A DNA stretch of 64,000 bases. Origin: Xiphydria camelus. Taxonomy: Eukaryota > Arthropoda > Insecta > Hymenoptera > Xiphydriidae. The notes below the pieces were generated by a model. The model had not been told where the DNA came from, did no database searches, and was given only the letters and a program-made list of their open reading frames with translations. How positions within the stretch are numbered: position 1 is the first letter of the stretch; the number at the start of each line of letters is the position of its first letter. Below, in pieces: positions 11,428 through 24,700 of the stretch. The stretch spans positions 4,474,001-4,538,000 of the forward strand of contig OY783195.1 of the NCBI GenBank assembly GCA_963678675.1, read 5' to 3'. Made by a program: the position numbers and the translations under genes.

Positions 11428-13591
11428 TACGTTTGAAAAATCGTCCCGAGGTCTTTTGTGCAGCATAGGACTTCAGCAAACCGATATTTGCGTTCGCTCG
11501 CTGTTTTCAAAATACCGCGAGCAAACAATGGTGCTTCTTCGACTCGCATAAACGTTATTATGCGCGGTGAAGTAATAATTCGCGGATATGCGAGGATTTA
11601 ATGACAACCGAGCGTAGCTTCGGTGCTTGGAGTCGTGACGAGATAAAGAGTATTCTTGAAAAATGTCACGTGTTACTATTAGGATGGTCACCGCGATCGG
11701 TGAGACTGATTATATCGTACGTATAATATTATGCTGGTACCGTAAAACATTACGCGCGTGCCTGTGTCCGTTGCGTTATCAGTTAGGTGCATAATACGAG
11801 TAACGCCGTAGTCGTTCGGTAATCCAACGCTTGGTTCTACCGATAAAGACATTTCTTTTCAATACTAAGTCAAAGACGCGATAGCAGGAAAAACTTGGCG
11901 ATCTCGAGGAAAAAATTATTATCGACGTACCGAAGTAACGAGAGAAAGGTCAGAAGAAAAGCCGATCATCCCGTTGTTCATGAACTTTTATACGGATTTC
12001 CGGCGATCGGTGAGTTTTGAAAAATCCGGAATTTTGCACACGGGGGATTTGATGAGTTACAAAGAAGTCCGACAAAGCGAGGACTTTTTTGAAATTTTTA
12101 TTAGATCGATAGGTGAAAGAGAATATGAGATATCAGATATTTGGTTCTCGTAACATTTTCCCTCAAATTCTAAAGTGTTTCGCATCTAATCTCGTTCTTG
12201 CAAAAGATATAAATTATAGCTTTTTGCACGCCACCAATGACTAGTGAAATCGATTCCACCATTGCGTTGGCGCGAAAAAACCTGTTTCGAAAGAGGAAAG
12301 AAAGTAAGTTCACCGAGCTCGCGTCGAAAGCTATTTCCCGGTGATTTTCATCGAACAGGAACACCAAAAACCGGTTATGAGTACAACTGCGCGTAAATGT
12401 AAACCCTGACCTTGTCGATTATATTATCATTCTAGCGTGGTTTCACCGTTTCTGTCGCACCTGTACGAATTCTACAAAACGGAGTAGTATATAATTTCAG
12501 TATACATTAGTTTTATTCACCGTGAGCTGATCTGACGTATACGTTTCACCGACTGTACGAAATAATTGCGATCATGATTATTATATTCCACCTTTCACAC
12601 GATGGAATCAGGGACCTGGAGAACTGGTAGCGATCGGAGCAATTAAAACCCGATCTCGAGTCAAGACCAATACCGAACAATGCCTTTTCTACGTACATAT
12701 ATTACTACTGTGATTATACCGCCGACCTACCTTCGACAACGTTAAGAAACTCTCCCAATGTCTCGAAGAAAAACGGCATTGTCGACTCTGGAGCCGGAGC
12801 GCGTTAACTCGCAGCAGCAGCTCCAGTCAGGTTGAGAAACCAACTTTAGAAAGTTCAGCGATGAGCTGTTTTTGTACGCGCGTACTCTCGCATGGCCTCG
12901 AAATTCCCATTGCCATTCCTCCTATTTCTATCTCTCAATTGGAAATGATAACTCGATGTACAGCAAAGACGTATGACACGTATCAAAGAATTCGCTCGCT
13001 AATCCTGCGATTTGCCCTGCAATACCGTAACGCCGGACGCTGTGAAAGTTTCTCGCGAATATATATTTCCCAACGGGTGTATACACTCGTTCCTTTTCTC
13101 ATTCGGTTAGAAACGAGCGCGCGCGACCGCGCGCGCGTACTTGACTCCCGGAAGTAGAGGATAAAATTCGAACGCATGTATGTACCTACGTATCGATACG
13201 AAATTTAGTCTACATAGGAAGTGTCAATTATCACCGAAGCAACTAAACGAGCTTATTGCCCGTTTGCTCTTGATATACGTAAGAGGCTCCTCCCGTTCAC
13301 CGCAACTTGCCAATCGGCACCCGATGTACGGCTCGGTACACGAGCAAAGAATTTGAGAGGCACTTCGTCTCGACATTCGTTCGACGTCAGTTTCCGAGCT
13401 AGCATTCCCGCGAAGCTGCCGAAGGCGATTCGCGCGCGATACACTTCGCTAGTCCTGCCAGGCGTAACGAGCGTTTCTTAAAATTCCACTTGGAGAAGCA
13501 GGGACCGGAGAAATCGAACGTAATAGAGTTCTTCGTTTCATAATAATCGTGTATATTCTTAGCGATTCATACGTGAGATCCCACCTTTCAG
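11428..13591. other. Intergenic / Ctr1 upstream region
   Basis: No coding exon was recognised. The Ctr1 start codon sits one base after a consensus acceptor (CTTTCAG, ending 13590-13591), so a non-coding first exon must lie upstream in this stretch. The GC-rich segment at about 12770-12860, ending CTCCAGTCAG before GTTGAG, is one possible site for it, not proven. Confidence 0.4.
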
Positions 13592-15751
13592 ATGTCTCAC
13601 GATCACATGGCTCACATGATGAATTCCTCGAGCGGTGGATCGCACTCTCATGACACAGCTATAGACCACGGGAACGTGGGTCACCATATGGATATGGATC
13701 ACGTTGGAAATCACAGAGACATGTCTCACGTGGGTCACAGTATGGATACTTCCGAAGAGAGCAGCAGTGCCAGTCACATGATGCATGGCATGTCGGTAAG
13801 TAATTACGACACCCCTTCCTGGGATCACGATAAATTTCAATCGTCGAAAGAACCATCCGTTTTTATAGATGGCCTTCCACGGTGGATATCAAGAAACCGT
13901 GCTATTCGAATCTTGGAAAATTGCGTCGGTTGGCGGTCTCGTTGGTTCCATGATCGGTATCGCGATAATGGCTGCGCTTTACGAGGGTTTGAAGTATTAC
14001 CGCGAATATCTCTTCTGGCGAACGTACAACGCGTTGCAGTACAGGAGCGTCTCCATGCCGCCGGAGAAGAACGTCGTGGCGGAGGACAATAGAGTCGTAC
14101 AGTGAGTTTTTTCCCTTTCCCGGAATTCGACACGATTATCGTCCGTCCTAATTCATCGCGATAAAATTATACATTTGAGCCGGCAGCTGGACTAACGATT
14201 TAAAGCACCTTAAGTTTTCGTATACAATTTATAATTCAAAGTTTTAAATACTTAATAAACTATTTTGTCTATTCCAGAATAAATCCTCTATATATATATA
14301 TATGTGTGTGTGCTTTTGCGTATTCATATGCCAAAAAGAAAGGAAGTAGAGGAAAATAAGAAATGTGTTATGTAAATAAAGTAATATTAATGGATATTTA
14401 AAGTAGTACTTAAGTCGTTCTTCCAGAAATGAAAGCTTTATTCCTAATTTGAAAAAACTATTTTCATGTGAAGAGTAATATGTGATTCAAATCCAGAGAG
14501 AAGCATGTGCGTACATAAAAATAGTAATTTTAAGCAATATTTCGATCAGCCAGATCATCTCATATCGCTATGAAATTAATATGATGTGTAATATAAGTAT
14601 CCTGGATTATGAGTATGTATAAATGTGGAAAAAACTGCTTAAAGTGCTTTAAGTCGTTATTCCAGCTGCCGACTCATTTGTCGCGTGTGATTGGAAGGGG
14701 GTCTTCGAATTAATGGTTCAATTTCATTTTGCCTTTTTAGTATGGTCGGAGAAGTTATCCACAAACAGCCGTAAGTAGAATGCACGATGACGGTGACGTA
14801 ATTTCTCCGTACGATAATGCATATCTTGCGTGCAATTAACGTATTCCAAATAACTCGTGCTTTTATGGGAAATTCCCTTGTATCCTCTTGTTCTTCCAGC
14901 TTTGCGTCAATCGATCGTTGTAATTATTTGCAATAGGTTCGGCGAGATATCTTCATTTTCGTTCTACATTTTCTGGTGGAGCATACTTTTGGTTCTTTCT
15001 TGGCAAATCGCTTCTTTCTTCCCGCAAGAACTTGCGGCACATCGTTTAATTTCATCGCTGTAAAGATGCACGTACGTCCGTTCTTCCCTGCATAGACCAT
15101 TCCTCCGAACAAGATACGATGTACACCAGTCATATCGTATTTTTTTATCTTCTGACAGCTCAGATAATTGGATCTTCTTTGTCCTCTCTTTTACTCGTCC
15201 CTCGCATAACATTAAGATCTTCGATCGCACCGCTTACTCGTCCAATTCTCTTCATCTACTATATCGATGTTAATCTCTTCCGTCGATTTCTGCACGATGC
15301 AAAAGATACTTTCCACCGGACGATACATCTTGCGTAGTAACGAATTCATGTGGTTTTCTTCCACAGTCAGCTATGCACCCGTACGACACGGAAACACACG
15401 AAAAAGTGAGATTCTTTGCAGGCTTCCTACGAGCTAATCGCCTTGATCAAATTGGTCGATCCTTTGGATAACTTGCATGACAGCGATGAACCGATCAGCC
15501 ACGATTTAATTACATTGCCGGCTCAAGCGAGATTTCTATTTTTGCACAGGCCCACCATGTTATCCTGGATGCACACCTTCCAAACGCTTCTCCATATCGT
15601 GCAGATCATCCTGTCGTACTTCCTCATGCTGATCTTCATGACGTACAACGTTTGGCTGTGCTTTGCCGTGGTATTGGGCGCTGCCATCGGTTACTTTCTG
15701 TTCGGCTGGAAGAAGTCCGTGATCGTCGACGTCACGGAACATTGCCACTAA
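13592..15751 (+). CDS. Ctr1: High-affinity copper transporter, Ctr1 family
   Basis: This is a copper(I) importer of the plasma membrane, or possibly endosomes, that works as a trimer in the known family. Coding exons are 13592-13795, 13869-14101, 14741-14770 and 15550-15751. GT-AG borders and phases agree, giving 222 residues. The N-terminus is extracellular-type, rich in Met and His ([10 protein letters not shown] and several HM clusters), as expected for copper capture. TM1 lies in exon 2 ([18 protein letters not shown]). Exon 4 holds TM2 with the MxxxM copper-path motif (MLIFM), TM3 with GxxxG (GAAIG), and the C-terminal HCH metal motif just before the stop. Exon 3 is a 30-nt microexon in the cytosolic loop. 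The upstream acceptor one base before the ATG implies a 5' non-coding exon. Identity is very secure; which insect Ctr1 paralogue (A, B or C) it is was not resolved. Confidence 0.95.
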
Positions 15752-16640
15752 GAGACATCGGCGTCGTCGATGAGTCTTGGTAATAAATTCCAGATGCACA
15801 ATTATTCGGACGTAGTTATATTGTAATTAAGTTTGTTTTTTGAATCGAGGAGGCATTCTTGTTAAAGGGACGACGAAACGCTCGAAGCACACAGGTACCG
15901 TAACGTTATATTATACTTCCAAGGGGTGTAAATGTAAGGTCAGGGAATTGAATTGCTCCAAAATTGATTACGCGTTGTAAACGTGAGGCGCGTACGGAAA
16001 GACTGTAGCTGAACCTCGTACAATGGCCCGGCAATAAATATTTCGAGCTAAGCGAGGTCCACGTAGGTGGCACTTTGTAAAAAGGAAGAAACACGAAGAA
16101 AGAAGACTCAGACAATGACTTACAGCACTTTTTGTAACGATTGTTTTTTTTTCTACTTATAATTAATACGCGCCTAAGGCATCTCTATATATCTCTTCCT
16201 ATTTGCCCAGAAGGTAGAATCTATGCAATTTCTGGGAGTAAAGAAGCATCAGTTTTTATATAATTTTAAAAGGGGAGGGGCTAGAATCTTTTCGAACGCG
16301 TACAGTTACGATTTATTTGACACGTGTATATTGTAAAGATCACTTATATTACTGTATTTTAGGGTGAAAATGTGTGAATATGAAATATGTATCACTCCAT
16401 CTATTTCCCATTTTCTCTTTGACGAAGCTGTAAGCTGTGGTTTCCAGTGTCTTCATTTACCTTTTTGACACAAATTCAAATTTACGCGAAGAGTGACTGC
16501 GGTGTGATAAGTGAATTGATGCGCGTGTGAGAGTAAGAAGAAAGCAGAATGTAGCGAAATCGTAGAAATAATTATGTTATAAATTGTGTGTACGTACTCG
16601 GTTTAGAGAGTGGCTAATAAAATATTTTACGTCTTAAAGC
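15752..16640 (+). other. Ctr1 3' untranslated region
   Basis: AT-rich sequence after the Ctr1 stop. Possible poly(A) signals are AATAAA at 15782-15787, near 16033, and at 16616-16621. The last is followed by a G/T-containing stretch and is the likely distal site. Confidence 0.5.
16616..16621 (+). terminator. Poly(A) signal, probable distal end of Ctr1 mRNA
   Basis: Canonical AATAAA about 865 bp after the Ctr1 stop; nearer copies at 15782 and 16033 could also be used. Confidence 0.4.
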
Positions 16641-18734
16641 GAGGTGGATTTGACCGATGAGTTGTGCGGTATGGACTGTGAAAGGAACCCGAAGATGGAC
16701 GTTTAATGACAGAATTCTCTTTCGAGTCGAAACAAGCCTGGTATCGTTCTTTATTTCACCGCAAAATCGAATTCTAAAATTATGAGTGTACTTTGCTCAA
16801 TACGCGTTACACATATTGCCGCTCGAATCGTCCCCCAAATATGAGACCTTCACTGTAACTAAAAGACCAATTGATGTTTTGTATTTAAAATTATTCAAAC
16901 TTATTGAGAACGAGATATTACGCTAATTTTTCGTGATTGTTACCATTGGAAAACAGAAATATGCGTCCTTTACGTGCCGCGTGGCAATTTTCCTTGAGCA
17001 TAAACATTTCCTCGTCGTGATATGATTGGGAATTTTAACGCGCTCGATTTCTTTCGATAGCATCGTTTGTCGAGCCACTTTTCTCCTGCTATATAAGTGT
17101 ATATTTTTACGTGTAGCTACACAAAAAGCACCAGCCCACGCGTCCGACTTGACGTCGATACGAGTCAATTGATTGAAAAAAAAAAAAAGATTAAAGTAAG
17201 ATACATAATACTTCTGAACTCCCCTTTCTCTCTGCTTCTCTCCTTTATGAGTATACAGGGCGATTTCAAAGTAGTGCCGCATTGAGTGAAAAAAGGAATA
17301 CAAGACGCGTTACTTCAGACGTACGGCATATACACATATCAATTATACAAAAGAGCTTGCCTCAGTTTGTTCGTCGGAATTTTTCACATTTTTGTACGAA
17401 AGCTTATGTAAAACACGGAGAGAACTGCGTCGTTCTGAGAGCAGTGTACGGCGTTGTTGTAGAAAGTTATATATCGCTAAACATTTATCTTATATATCAG
17501 GTATGTCGAGTTCTCCCCTTCCCTCTATCTCACCCTCTCTTTCTCGTGGAATATGATGTATCGAAAAAGTAAGCTGCATAAAAATGCTACTGCTCTCAGC
17601 CTCTTTCTCGCTGCGAGGTTTAAGGCAAATTTGGGCTACGAAGCTAAATTACGGTCTACGTGTAATTCTCGACTCGACGCAACGCGAGTCGTAACTTTAC
17701 CGCGTTATTTCATCACGAGCCAATGGGGCGGGAGTGTACGCGAGAGACGCTTTGTAAACATTGTGCGAGGCTCGCAAAAGCTGCATTAAAAAGTAGAACA
17801 TCGATTGACGATCGTAGAACATGATTTAGCATTATTCTCCGTCAAAATGTGCTCAATTATACAAACTTACAAATTATGGCGCGATGCATCAACGAATAAA
17901 AGGCCGATGCGCCAGATCTCTCACCAGAGTCTTGTACTTTTATTTACACTTACGCAGGTTTAAAGCGGTATCGCGTTCTGGCATAATTTGATGTGCTAAT
18001 GTTTCTTTTTAATCGTCAGCGATATATTGATATTAAAAGAGATCGTCGCTCCGTAAGTATTTCTCGGTAAAATATCCGGCGCTATATCCATGCATATATA
18101 TACACGACTCTGGTTACTAAGAGTGGAAGAAGTGATTCTACCGATGTGCGCGAGACGAAGAGTATTATTAATTGTTAGTTACGAGGTACAATAATCATAT
18201 CGATGAGAGTTTCGAAGGCAGGCTTAGCGAGATTCTCTTCAAATTACTTTGTTAGACCTAGAAAAAGAAAAAAAGCATGGCTGCATGTAACATTCGCAGC
18301 GTTTTTGCGATTCGTGTACGATTTGCGATGTACCATTGCCAAAAAAGAGCGCTATAAGCTCCGAACCACCATGATACGTTTTAATTATCTGGCATGCATC
18401 TTTCTTCCAATAAATCGATCAGCGTCTAAATCTTTCGACGTAGTCGATCAAATCTACGCGTGCACGGATATTAGAAACGATATATACACGGAGGACTGCT
18501 CAAAATGTTAATAAATCAATCCTCGTTAAGAGAATATTCGTCAATTCGATCTCCTGAATACCTATCGCGCAGTCGTGAGACCTATTTCGCCGACTGTTCA
18601 CGACCCCGAAGTTATTCCCTCGTTTCCTTCATCTCTACACGTGGACCACCAACGAAAAAAGAAAATTCTAAACCGCATATTTCGTAGCTTAGAAAAACGA
18701 TAACACTAAAACCCTAGGTATCGACGATGATAAC
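16641..18734. other. Intergenic between convergent Ctr1 and Rab9
   Basis: AT-rich DNA with no recognised coding segment. It probably includes the Rab9 3'UTR on the minus strand; a minus-strand AATAAA is present near 17940. Confidence 0.45.
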
Positions 18735-19504
18735 CTACTCTGCCCCTGAAACAGGCATGCAGCAGCTAGAGCGATGAGGCGATTGTTGCTTAGAGAGATC
18801 GACCGTGTCCTCCAACAAAGGACGTTCTAATCTAGCTTCTAGTCGTGCCCAGGCTGCGACGGCCACGCCGAAGGCTGCCTCGACATTGGTCGCGTCCTTG
18901 GCGGAGGTCTCGACCAAAGGTGGGTCGCCGTTTTCCGCGCACCAAGCCCGAGCCTCCTCCATTGTAACTTGTCTGTCCGTCTGTGGAACGTCTACCTACA
19001 AAAGTCCATCGCTACGATGACACATCTTTCGATCTCCGTCTCTGCCATCGTCGAACGTAGCGCACGTACCTTGTTTCCAACTACGATAAAGGGAAACGTC
19101 GAGCCCTCTTGCACGTCCGCGTAATATAAGAACTCTGACCTCCAAAGGGCTAAATTTCTGAAGCTAGTCCTGTCGTCTACCGCGTATGTCAAAAGACAGA
19201 TATCTGAGCCTCTATAAAACGGCGTTCTGAGGGTTTTGAACCGCTCCTGTCCCGCTGTGTCCCAAATTTGCAGCGTGTACGCTTCTCCGTTAATCTCTAT
19301 GTCTTTGTTGAGAAATTCTACGCCGATTGTGTGAAAGCTATGCTCGTCAAAGTGGTTTGACACGAATCTGTTCATCAGACATGACTTTCCCACTCCTCCA
19401 TCTCCGAGTATCACAACTTTTAATAGCGTCGATCGTTGAGAGTTACGATTCGGTAAATTAGCACCTCGTGCTCCTCCTCCCGATGCTGAGTTTCCATGAG
19501 ACAT
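18735..19504 (-). CDS. Rab9: Small GTPase Rab9
   Basis: This is a Rab GTPase of late endosomes. The Rab9 family directs endosome-to-Golgi retrieval. The two coding exons on the minus strand are 19504-19070 (145 codons) and 18995-18735 (86 codons plus stop), joined in phase 0 by GTACGT...TTGTAG. The product is 231 residues. Visible motifs are the P-loop GDGGVGKS (34-41), the effector/switch region with HTIGVEFLNKD, WDTAGQERF, NKVD (144-147, spanning the splice junction) and ETSAK. The YADVQEGSTFPF and SAKDATNVEAAF segments are Rab9-like, not Rab7-like. There is a Gly/Ser/Asn-rich N-terminal extension of about a dozen residues compared with vertebrate Rab9. Oddly, the prenylation cysteines (CC, residues 223-224) are followed by seven more residues instead of ending the protein. 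Confidence 0.96.
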
Positions 19505-21782
19505 GTTGTAAATTTTTACGTTTAACTTTTGAGTCTTTATCTCGTCAACTCCCGTTCACAAAAAATAAATTTCGTTTCTCTTTCTTTAACTAAATTTTTT
19601 TTTTGGAGCCTCTTATCCTAATGGAAAATTAGCTTAATAATCTCTCTCAGATATATTAAGAATGACAATTTTAACGTTTTTAATTAAATAAATTTCGTGA
19701 CTATTAAGATTGAAGATTATATGAATGTAGGAGGATTGCGAATTTGTTTACAAGGAGCTTATAAAATTTAAATAGCACGCTAAGCAGTCTTATGGTAGTC
19801 TTGTACGTATTATTTGCTTATCCCTCAAAGGGAAATTATTTACGATTGATTTTTAAATTATACCTTTAAAGCGTTCTTTTTACAGGACGTTTTATTTATT
19901 CATACCGCTCCCAATCTTCTCACTCGTTACTACACAAAGACGACAGTTGATCGGACGTGAATTAAACTGAAAGGTTTATCATCGCGAATCAATATTTAGA
20001 GATAAGAATCGCGAAAGCACATTTAAGCAAAGTTACATTATCACAAGATACTATTACTGGTGCGTCGCGAACATCGAAAAACACAATTAATCACTTTAGG
20101 TCGTAATTTCGGCTTATAACCTTAACTCTTCAACTTCGGAAAATCAAACGCGGCTCCACTCGAATATCAAATTAAACGACGCACACCAACGCTTAATTTC
20201 GTCGCAGTTATCGTCAGACGCCAGTTAGTATTTACGTTTTTTCCTTAATGTTTGTCGCATAATGTAACATTGCAATTTTCGAAGCGAGCGTAGTTTTTCC
20301 ACAATTAAATGACTCACAGCGGCCAGTTTACTATCTTCGATGTTTATCGTTCATATCTTCAGTGTCGACACTCGTAATTTTTAAATATGCAAAAGTTCGA
20401 ACAGAAGATTTTAATAATTTACCGATTTACCGAATTCCACCGATTTCTAACATTTTATCGGAGCACGGATGATATTTGACATATCGCAGACGGCAAAAGG
20501 AACGCCCATGTGTTGAACGGGCTGATTCAATATGGCCGCATTTCGCATTCTCGAATAAATTATTCTTTGTGAATCAGCAAGAAATTATTGAAATTCACGT
20601 ATGTGGTTGTGATTGAAGGAAAATAAAAATGTATAATGCCTAAACTCTTGATTACTGCTCCCTGACCTATCCTTTCGCTCGTTCGAGAAGCCAGCTGTCA
20701 AAAATCAGCTGATGCACGTACTTTTCCACAATCGCGACTATTCCCATGACTCGCGCGGCACTGATTTGCACAAACTACACATGGAGATATATGTATGTAG
20801 GTATATTTATGAACTAGTCACGAGATCAGATATTAATATCCCACGATGTAAACATTTCGTTAAGGAAAATTCAACTCGACCCGCCACTTCTACCGACATC
20901 GAGTCATTTGCGAGATGCGAGAAAGGCGCGTTGTATAAAATATGTTAACTAACAGTAAATTTTTAATAGATACAATTTCATTTTATATTGACCGAACCTC
21001 CTGCGTATTTTAGAATACGCTACAAGTGGTAAAATTGTCATTCCCCATCGGGTCCAACAGGACTTATCAATGCGCCTTCTCTGCTGTCAAAATCAGCTGA
21101 TCGCTCTTCGGGAGCAGCAGCATCGAATCTCGCGAGGCTACTAAAATATTACGTGGCAAACATTTAAGATAATTAAAGACATTAAGGAAATAATAACGCA
21201 AAGCATTCGGTTATTTCGAATCGCCCTCGTGCGATAACGAAGCAGGAGAGAAGGAGAGAAAGGGTATTGACTCTACTGCCATCATGGCTGTAGAAATCAA
21301 TAGAGAGCTGTCAGAATACAAGTTACTCGCGTGACGGACCACGTCTTGCAAAAATGCACAAAATCGTGAAAATTCGCTGCAAGGGAACGCACCTTACGTG
21401 ATCGATAATGCACGAAATCGCATAAAAACGCGTGTTACAGCGAGTATTGGCGAGTGAAAGTCTCAGTCACAGAAGGCGATGAAACACTGATAACGGTACA
21501 ATAGCGGCAGAGTCACGAGCACTAACAGATTTTCCATCAAAAGTCATGATATATCGTTCCCTTTCGCCTAAACAGTTCCTAGTCCCTCGTTCGTCGAGCA
21601 AGGAAATAGATTCGCTGGCGAGTGAGATCGGTTGTTAGTAAAAAAAACGCTGATATTTTTTTATACGAATTTTATAAAGGGAATTCTTTAGCATTCTCTC
21701 TTTCCGATATCATAGCCACGTCCAGCGCCTTTATTCTAAATTCGGGGAAAATCGTCGGACCTCGAGCCGCGACTCTTTTAAT
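19505..21782. other. Shared upstream region of divergent Rab9 and PDZD8
   Basis: A 2.3-kb interval between two head-to-head start codons. ATGGCC-type motifs occur near 20532, and an AT-rich part lies next to Rab9. No coding exons were recognised. It should hold both promoters and 5'UTRs; exact start sites cannot be read from sequence. Confidence 0.5.
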
Positions 21783-24700
21783 ATGGGCTTTTTGGAGACC
21801 GTTTTGGCATCTGTAATATCATTTGTGTGTGGAATTGTATGCACTTTGATAGTGGAATGTTACATCTTCAAAAAGTACTTAGAAATGGCTCCGGAAGCGA
21901 GTCCGCCTCCTAGGCCAGCATCTCATGGGAAAGCAGAGTTACCTAAAGAACTGCTCGATGGAATAGAGCAGGAGAAGCCAAACTTTCAAAGTGGCTCGAC
22001 TCCATCTCGCCAAAGTATCTCTCAGGGTAACGAAAATCTGGCTATAAACCTTACTCTGCAATTTCTCTTCAACGAGCTAAGAAATGCCGAACGCGTTCGT
22101 CTCTGGCTCTATCGGAAACTTAACAATGAGTTCAAGGAACTCTTGACGCGTACCACAACGGGGAAACTATTCGACAGTGTACAGGTAATCGATATACGTA
22201 GATTGAATCTATCGTTTGATCTGAGAACGATGGAAACGACGCGTTACTTTCCTTTCAGTTGAGAGATTTACATCTGGGAACTCAGTTTCCTACGATAAAG
22301 GGACTAGAAGTGGCAGATGCAAAGATCGACGCGGATACCGGATTGTTGGAAACTTTAGATCTGTCTCTGGATCTTCATTATGTAGGAAACTTTCAGATGT
22401 CGATAGACGTTAAGATGTTGTTGGGGAAAACAGCGTATTTAGCATTGCAAGGTTCGCCTACGAATATTTGTCCAAATGCTCAAACTTTTCCCACCAAGAA
22501 CTTGCGCAATGTCTAACGATGTACATCTCTTTCCCAGTAAAGCGAGTTACTGGAAGAGCCAGGCTTCAATTTACACGCGTTCCGTATACGCATTGGTCTT
22601 TAAGTTTCTATTCGGAGCCAATTCTGGAGCTGCAGGTGCAATCCCAGTTTCAGGGACGGCAACTGCAGCCGCAGATCATTTCGCTGATCACCGGCCAAAT
22701 ACGTCGCGCCGTTCGTCGAAAGCACACGCTACCTCGCTATAAAATGCGTTACAAGCCCTTCTTCCGTAGATTGAATGACGAGGATATCGATTTGTCGGAA
22801 GTACGTATCCGCAGTGGAATCTGATTGATCTCCCCCTTCTTGCACCGTTTATTTAAATTGTTGTCAATGTTTGTTTAGGTCGCAAGCACGCGACTCACTC
22901 CAGGATACCTGGAGGTGAATCTACTGGAAGTGAGCCGATTAAACGTCGGTTCGAATTTACTAGACGCTGAGAATCCGTCTCAAATCGAAATCTACTGCAC
23001 GATGAGCGTAGATTCGACGCCCTGGGCGAACTTAAGTCAATACAACGGAGTGCCCTATATGGTATTAGATTTAATTATTAGCAAAAAAAATTCGCAACAA
23101 CTCGGCGTGGTGTTTAAACAAGAGGTAGTCCCGGAGATGGGGCAGACTTGCGTTTTGGTCGAGACCATAGTAGCGGGAAGTCCCGCGGCCATCGCGGAAA
23201 TGAAGAGAGGCGATATATTGGTAGCTATTGATGGCAAAAGGGTTTCTAATATGAATCAAGTGGCGAAACTCGTTAAGAGCGCGGCTCAGAGACGCTTCAT
23301 TATCAGAGTCGAGAGGAAATACGTGAAAACTGACACAGATAGAGCCGGTTCCGCGACCAAGCTCGATGGAGAAAGAACGAGCATTGATAAAGGCTCGGAT
23401 AAAAAATCGTCGAGGAGCGATTCCACGAGTAAAACTGATGCCGAAGATCTAAAGGCAAAGTACGAAGGGCAAATGAAGTTTTCAGACTTGAAGGAGGCGG
23501 ATTTTGAAACAATAGAAGGTAAAAACGAAGTGAACAGCAGATTATTCGCGAGAAGAAGTAGCAGTACGCATACGGCTGACGATGCGATGGCTCTGTTGCA
23601 CGAATCGCCGTCTAGAAGAATTTCAACTACTTCGAATCAATCCATCGCGTCCATCAGTGGTCAATCGTATACCGCAGATGACGGTGTCGTACTCAATGCT
23701 ACGGATTTGTATTACACGACCGCGGAAAAGGGATTAGCCTCGTTGATCACTTTCGAAGAAACGAGAAGTTTTCAGATCGATTCCGAGCTTCAGTATTTGA
23801 ATATCGGTGTGTGGGGAAGAGTCAAGGGTGGGGAGAATTCGTCAAAACTTTTGGGCTACATAAACGCACCCATGAAGCTTATATTGGCGCAATGTTCTAC
23901 GTCTTCAACGGGTCATTACTTGAAATGCTATGCTCTTTTACCGCCTGACAGTGGTAAGCTGCTTCTTTTACCTCGTATAAAATACACGAACCGTTGCTCG
24001 TTGTCGCGAGTGACCGATTAATCATTTCGATTCATCCCCCCAGCATCCTGCGCGACTGCCAATTCAAAGCTACAAGGATACTCGGGTTTCGATCCGACGC
24101 TTTGCTACGGAGACGTGCTGATGTCTTACGTATGGGCATCGAATCGATCTTCGAGTCCGCAGAATAGCGGTGATCTGACTAAGAAGGAAATCGCGGAGAG
24201 CAATAAAGTGCAGCAGTCGTTTAATGCCGATAACATGGACAAGAAGCTACACGATTTCATCAGAACACACTTCCACCGTGCTACGCTCTGTGATTTTTGT
24301 ACGAAGAAGGTCTTCATTCTTTCTATTAATTATTATCGTCGACGCATTCTCTTATGAAGATTTTTAAGAGAGTGTTTATTTATTTTTCTATAGATCTGGT
24401 TAAAGGACGCGGTGCAGTGTCGCGACTGTGGCATGGTTTGCCACAAAAAATGCGAGGCTCGTTGCCAAGCATCGGGAGCATGTGGTGCTGAAAGTTTGGC
24501 GTCTCTGGCGTACGAGGCCGATGAAATTGAATCGAATATCGTGGGAGAGACCGGTCCCGAGATTTCTTTCACCGGGTGCGAGGATCACGTTCAGGTATTG
24601 AAGGCGTAGTAGAAAATCATAATCATCTCGCGGTGTCTCGTGGTTTTCTTTTTTGAAGAATCTGCCTTAACACTCTTTGGAAAATTTTCCGGAATGTGTG

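Noticed and set aside
15416..15549. Use of the upstream open segment as part of the Ctr1 last exon
   Set aside because: The phase from exon 2 or exon 3 would give an immediate stop, whereas the acceptor at 15549 gives an uninterrupted Ctr1 sequence. It is kept only as a low-interest alternative.
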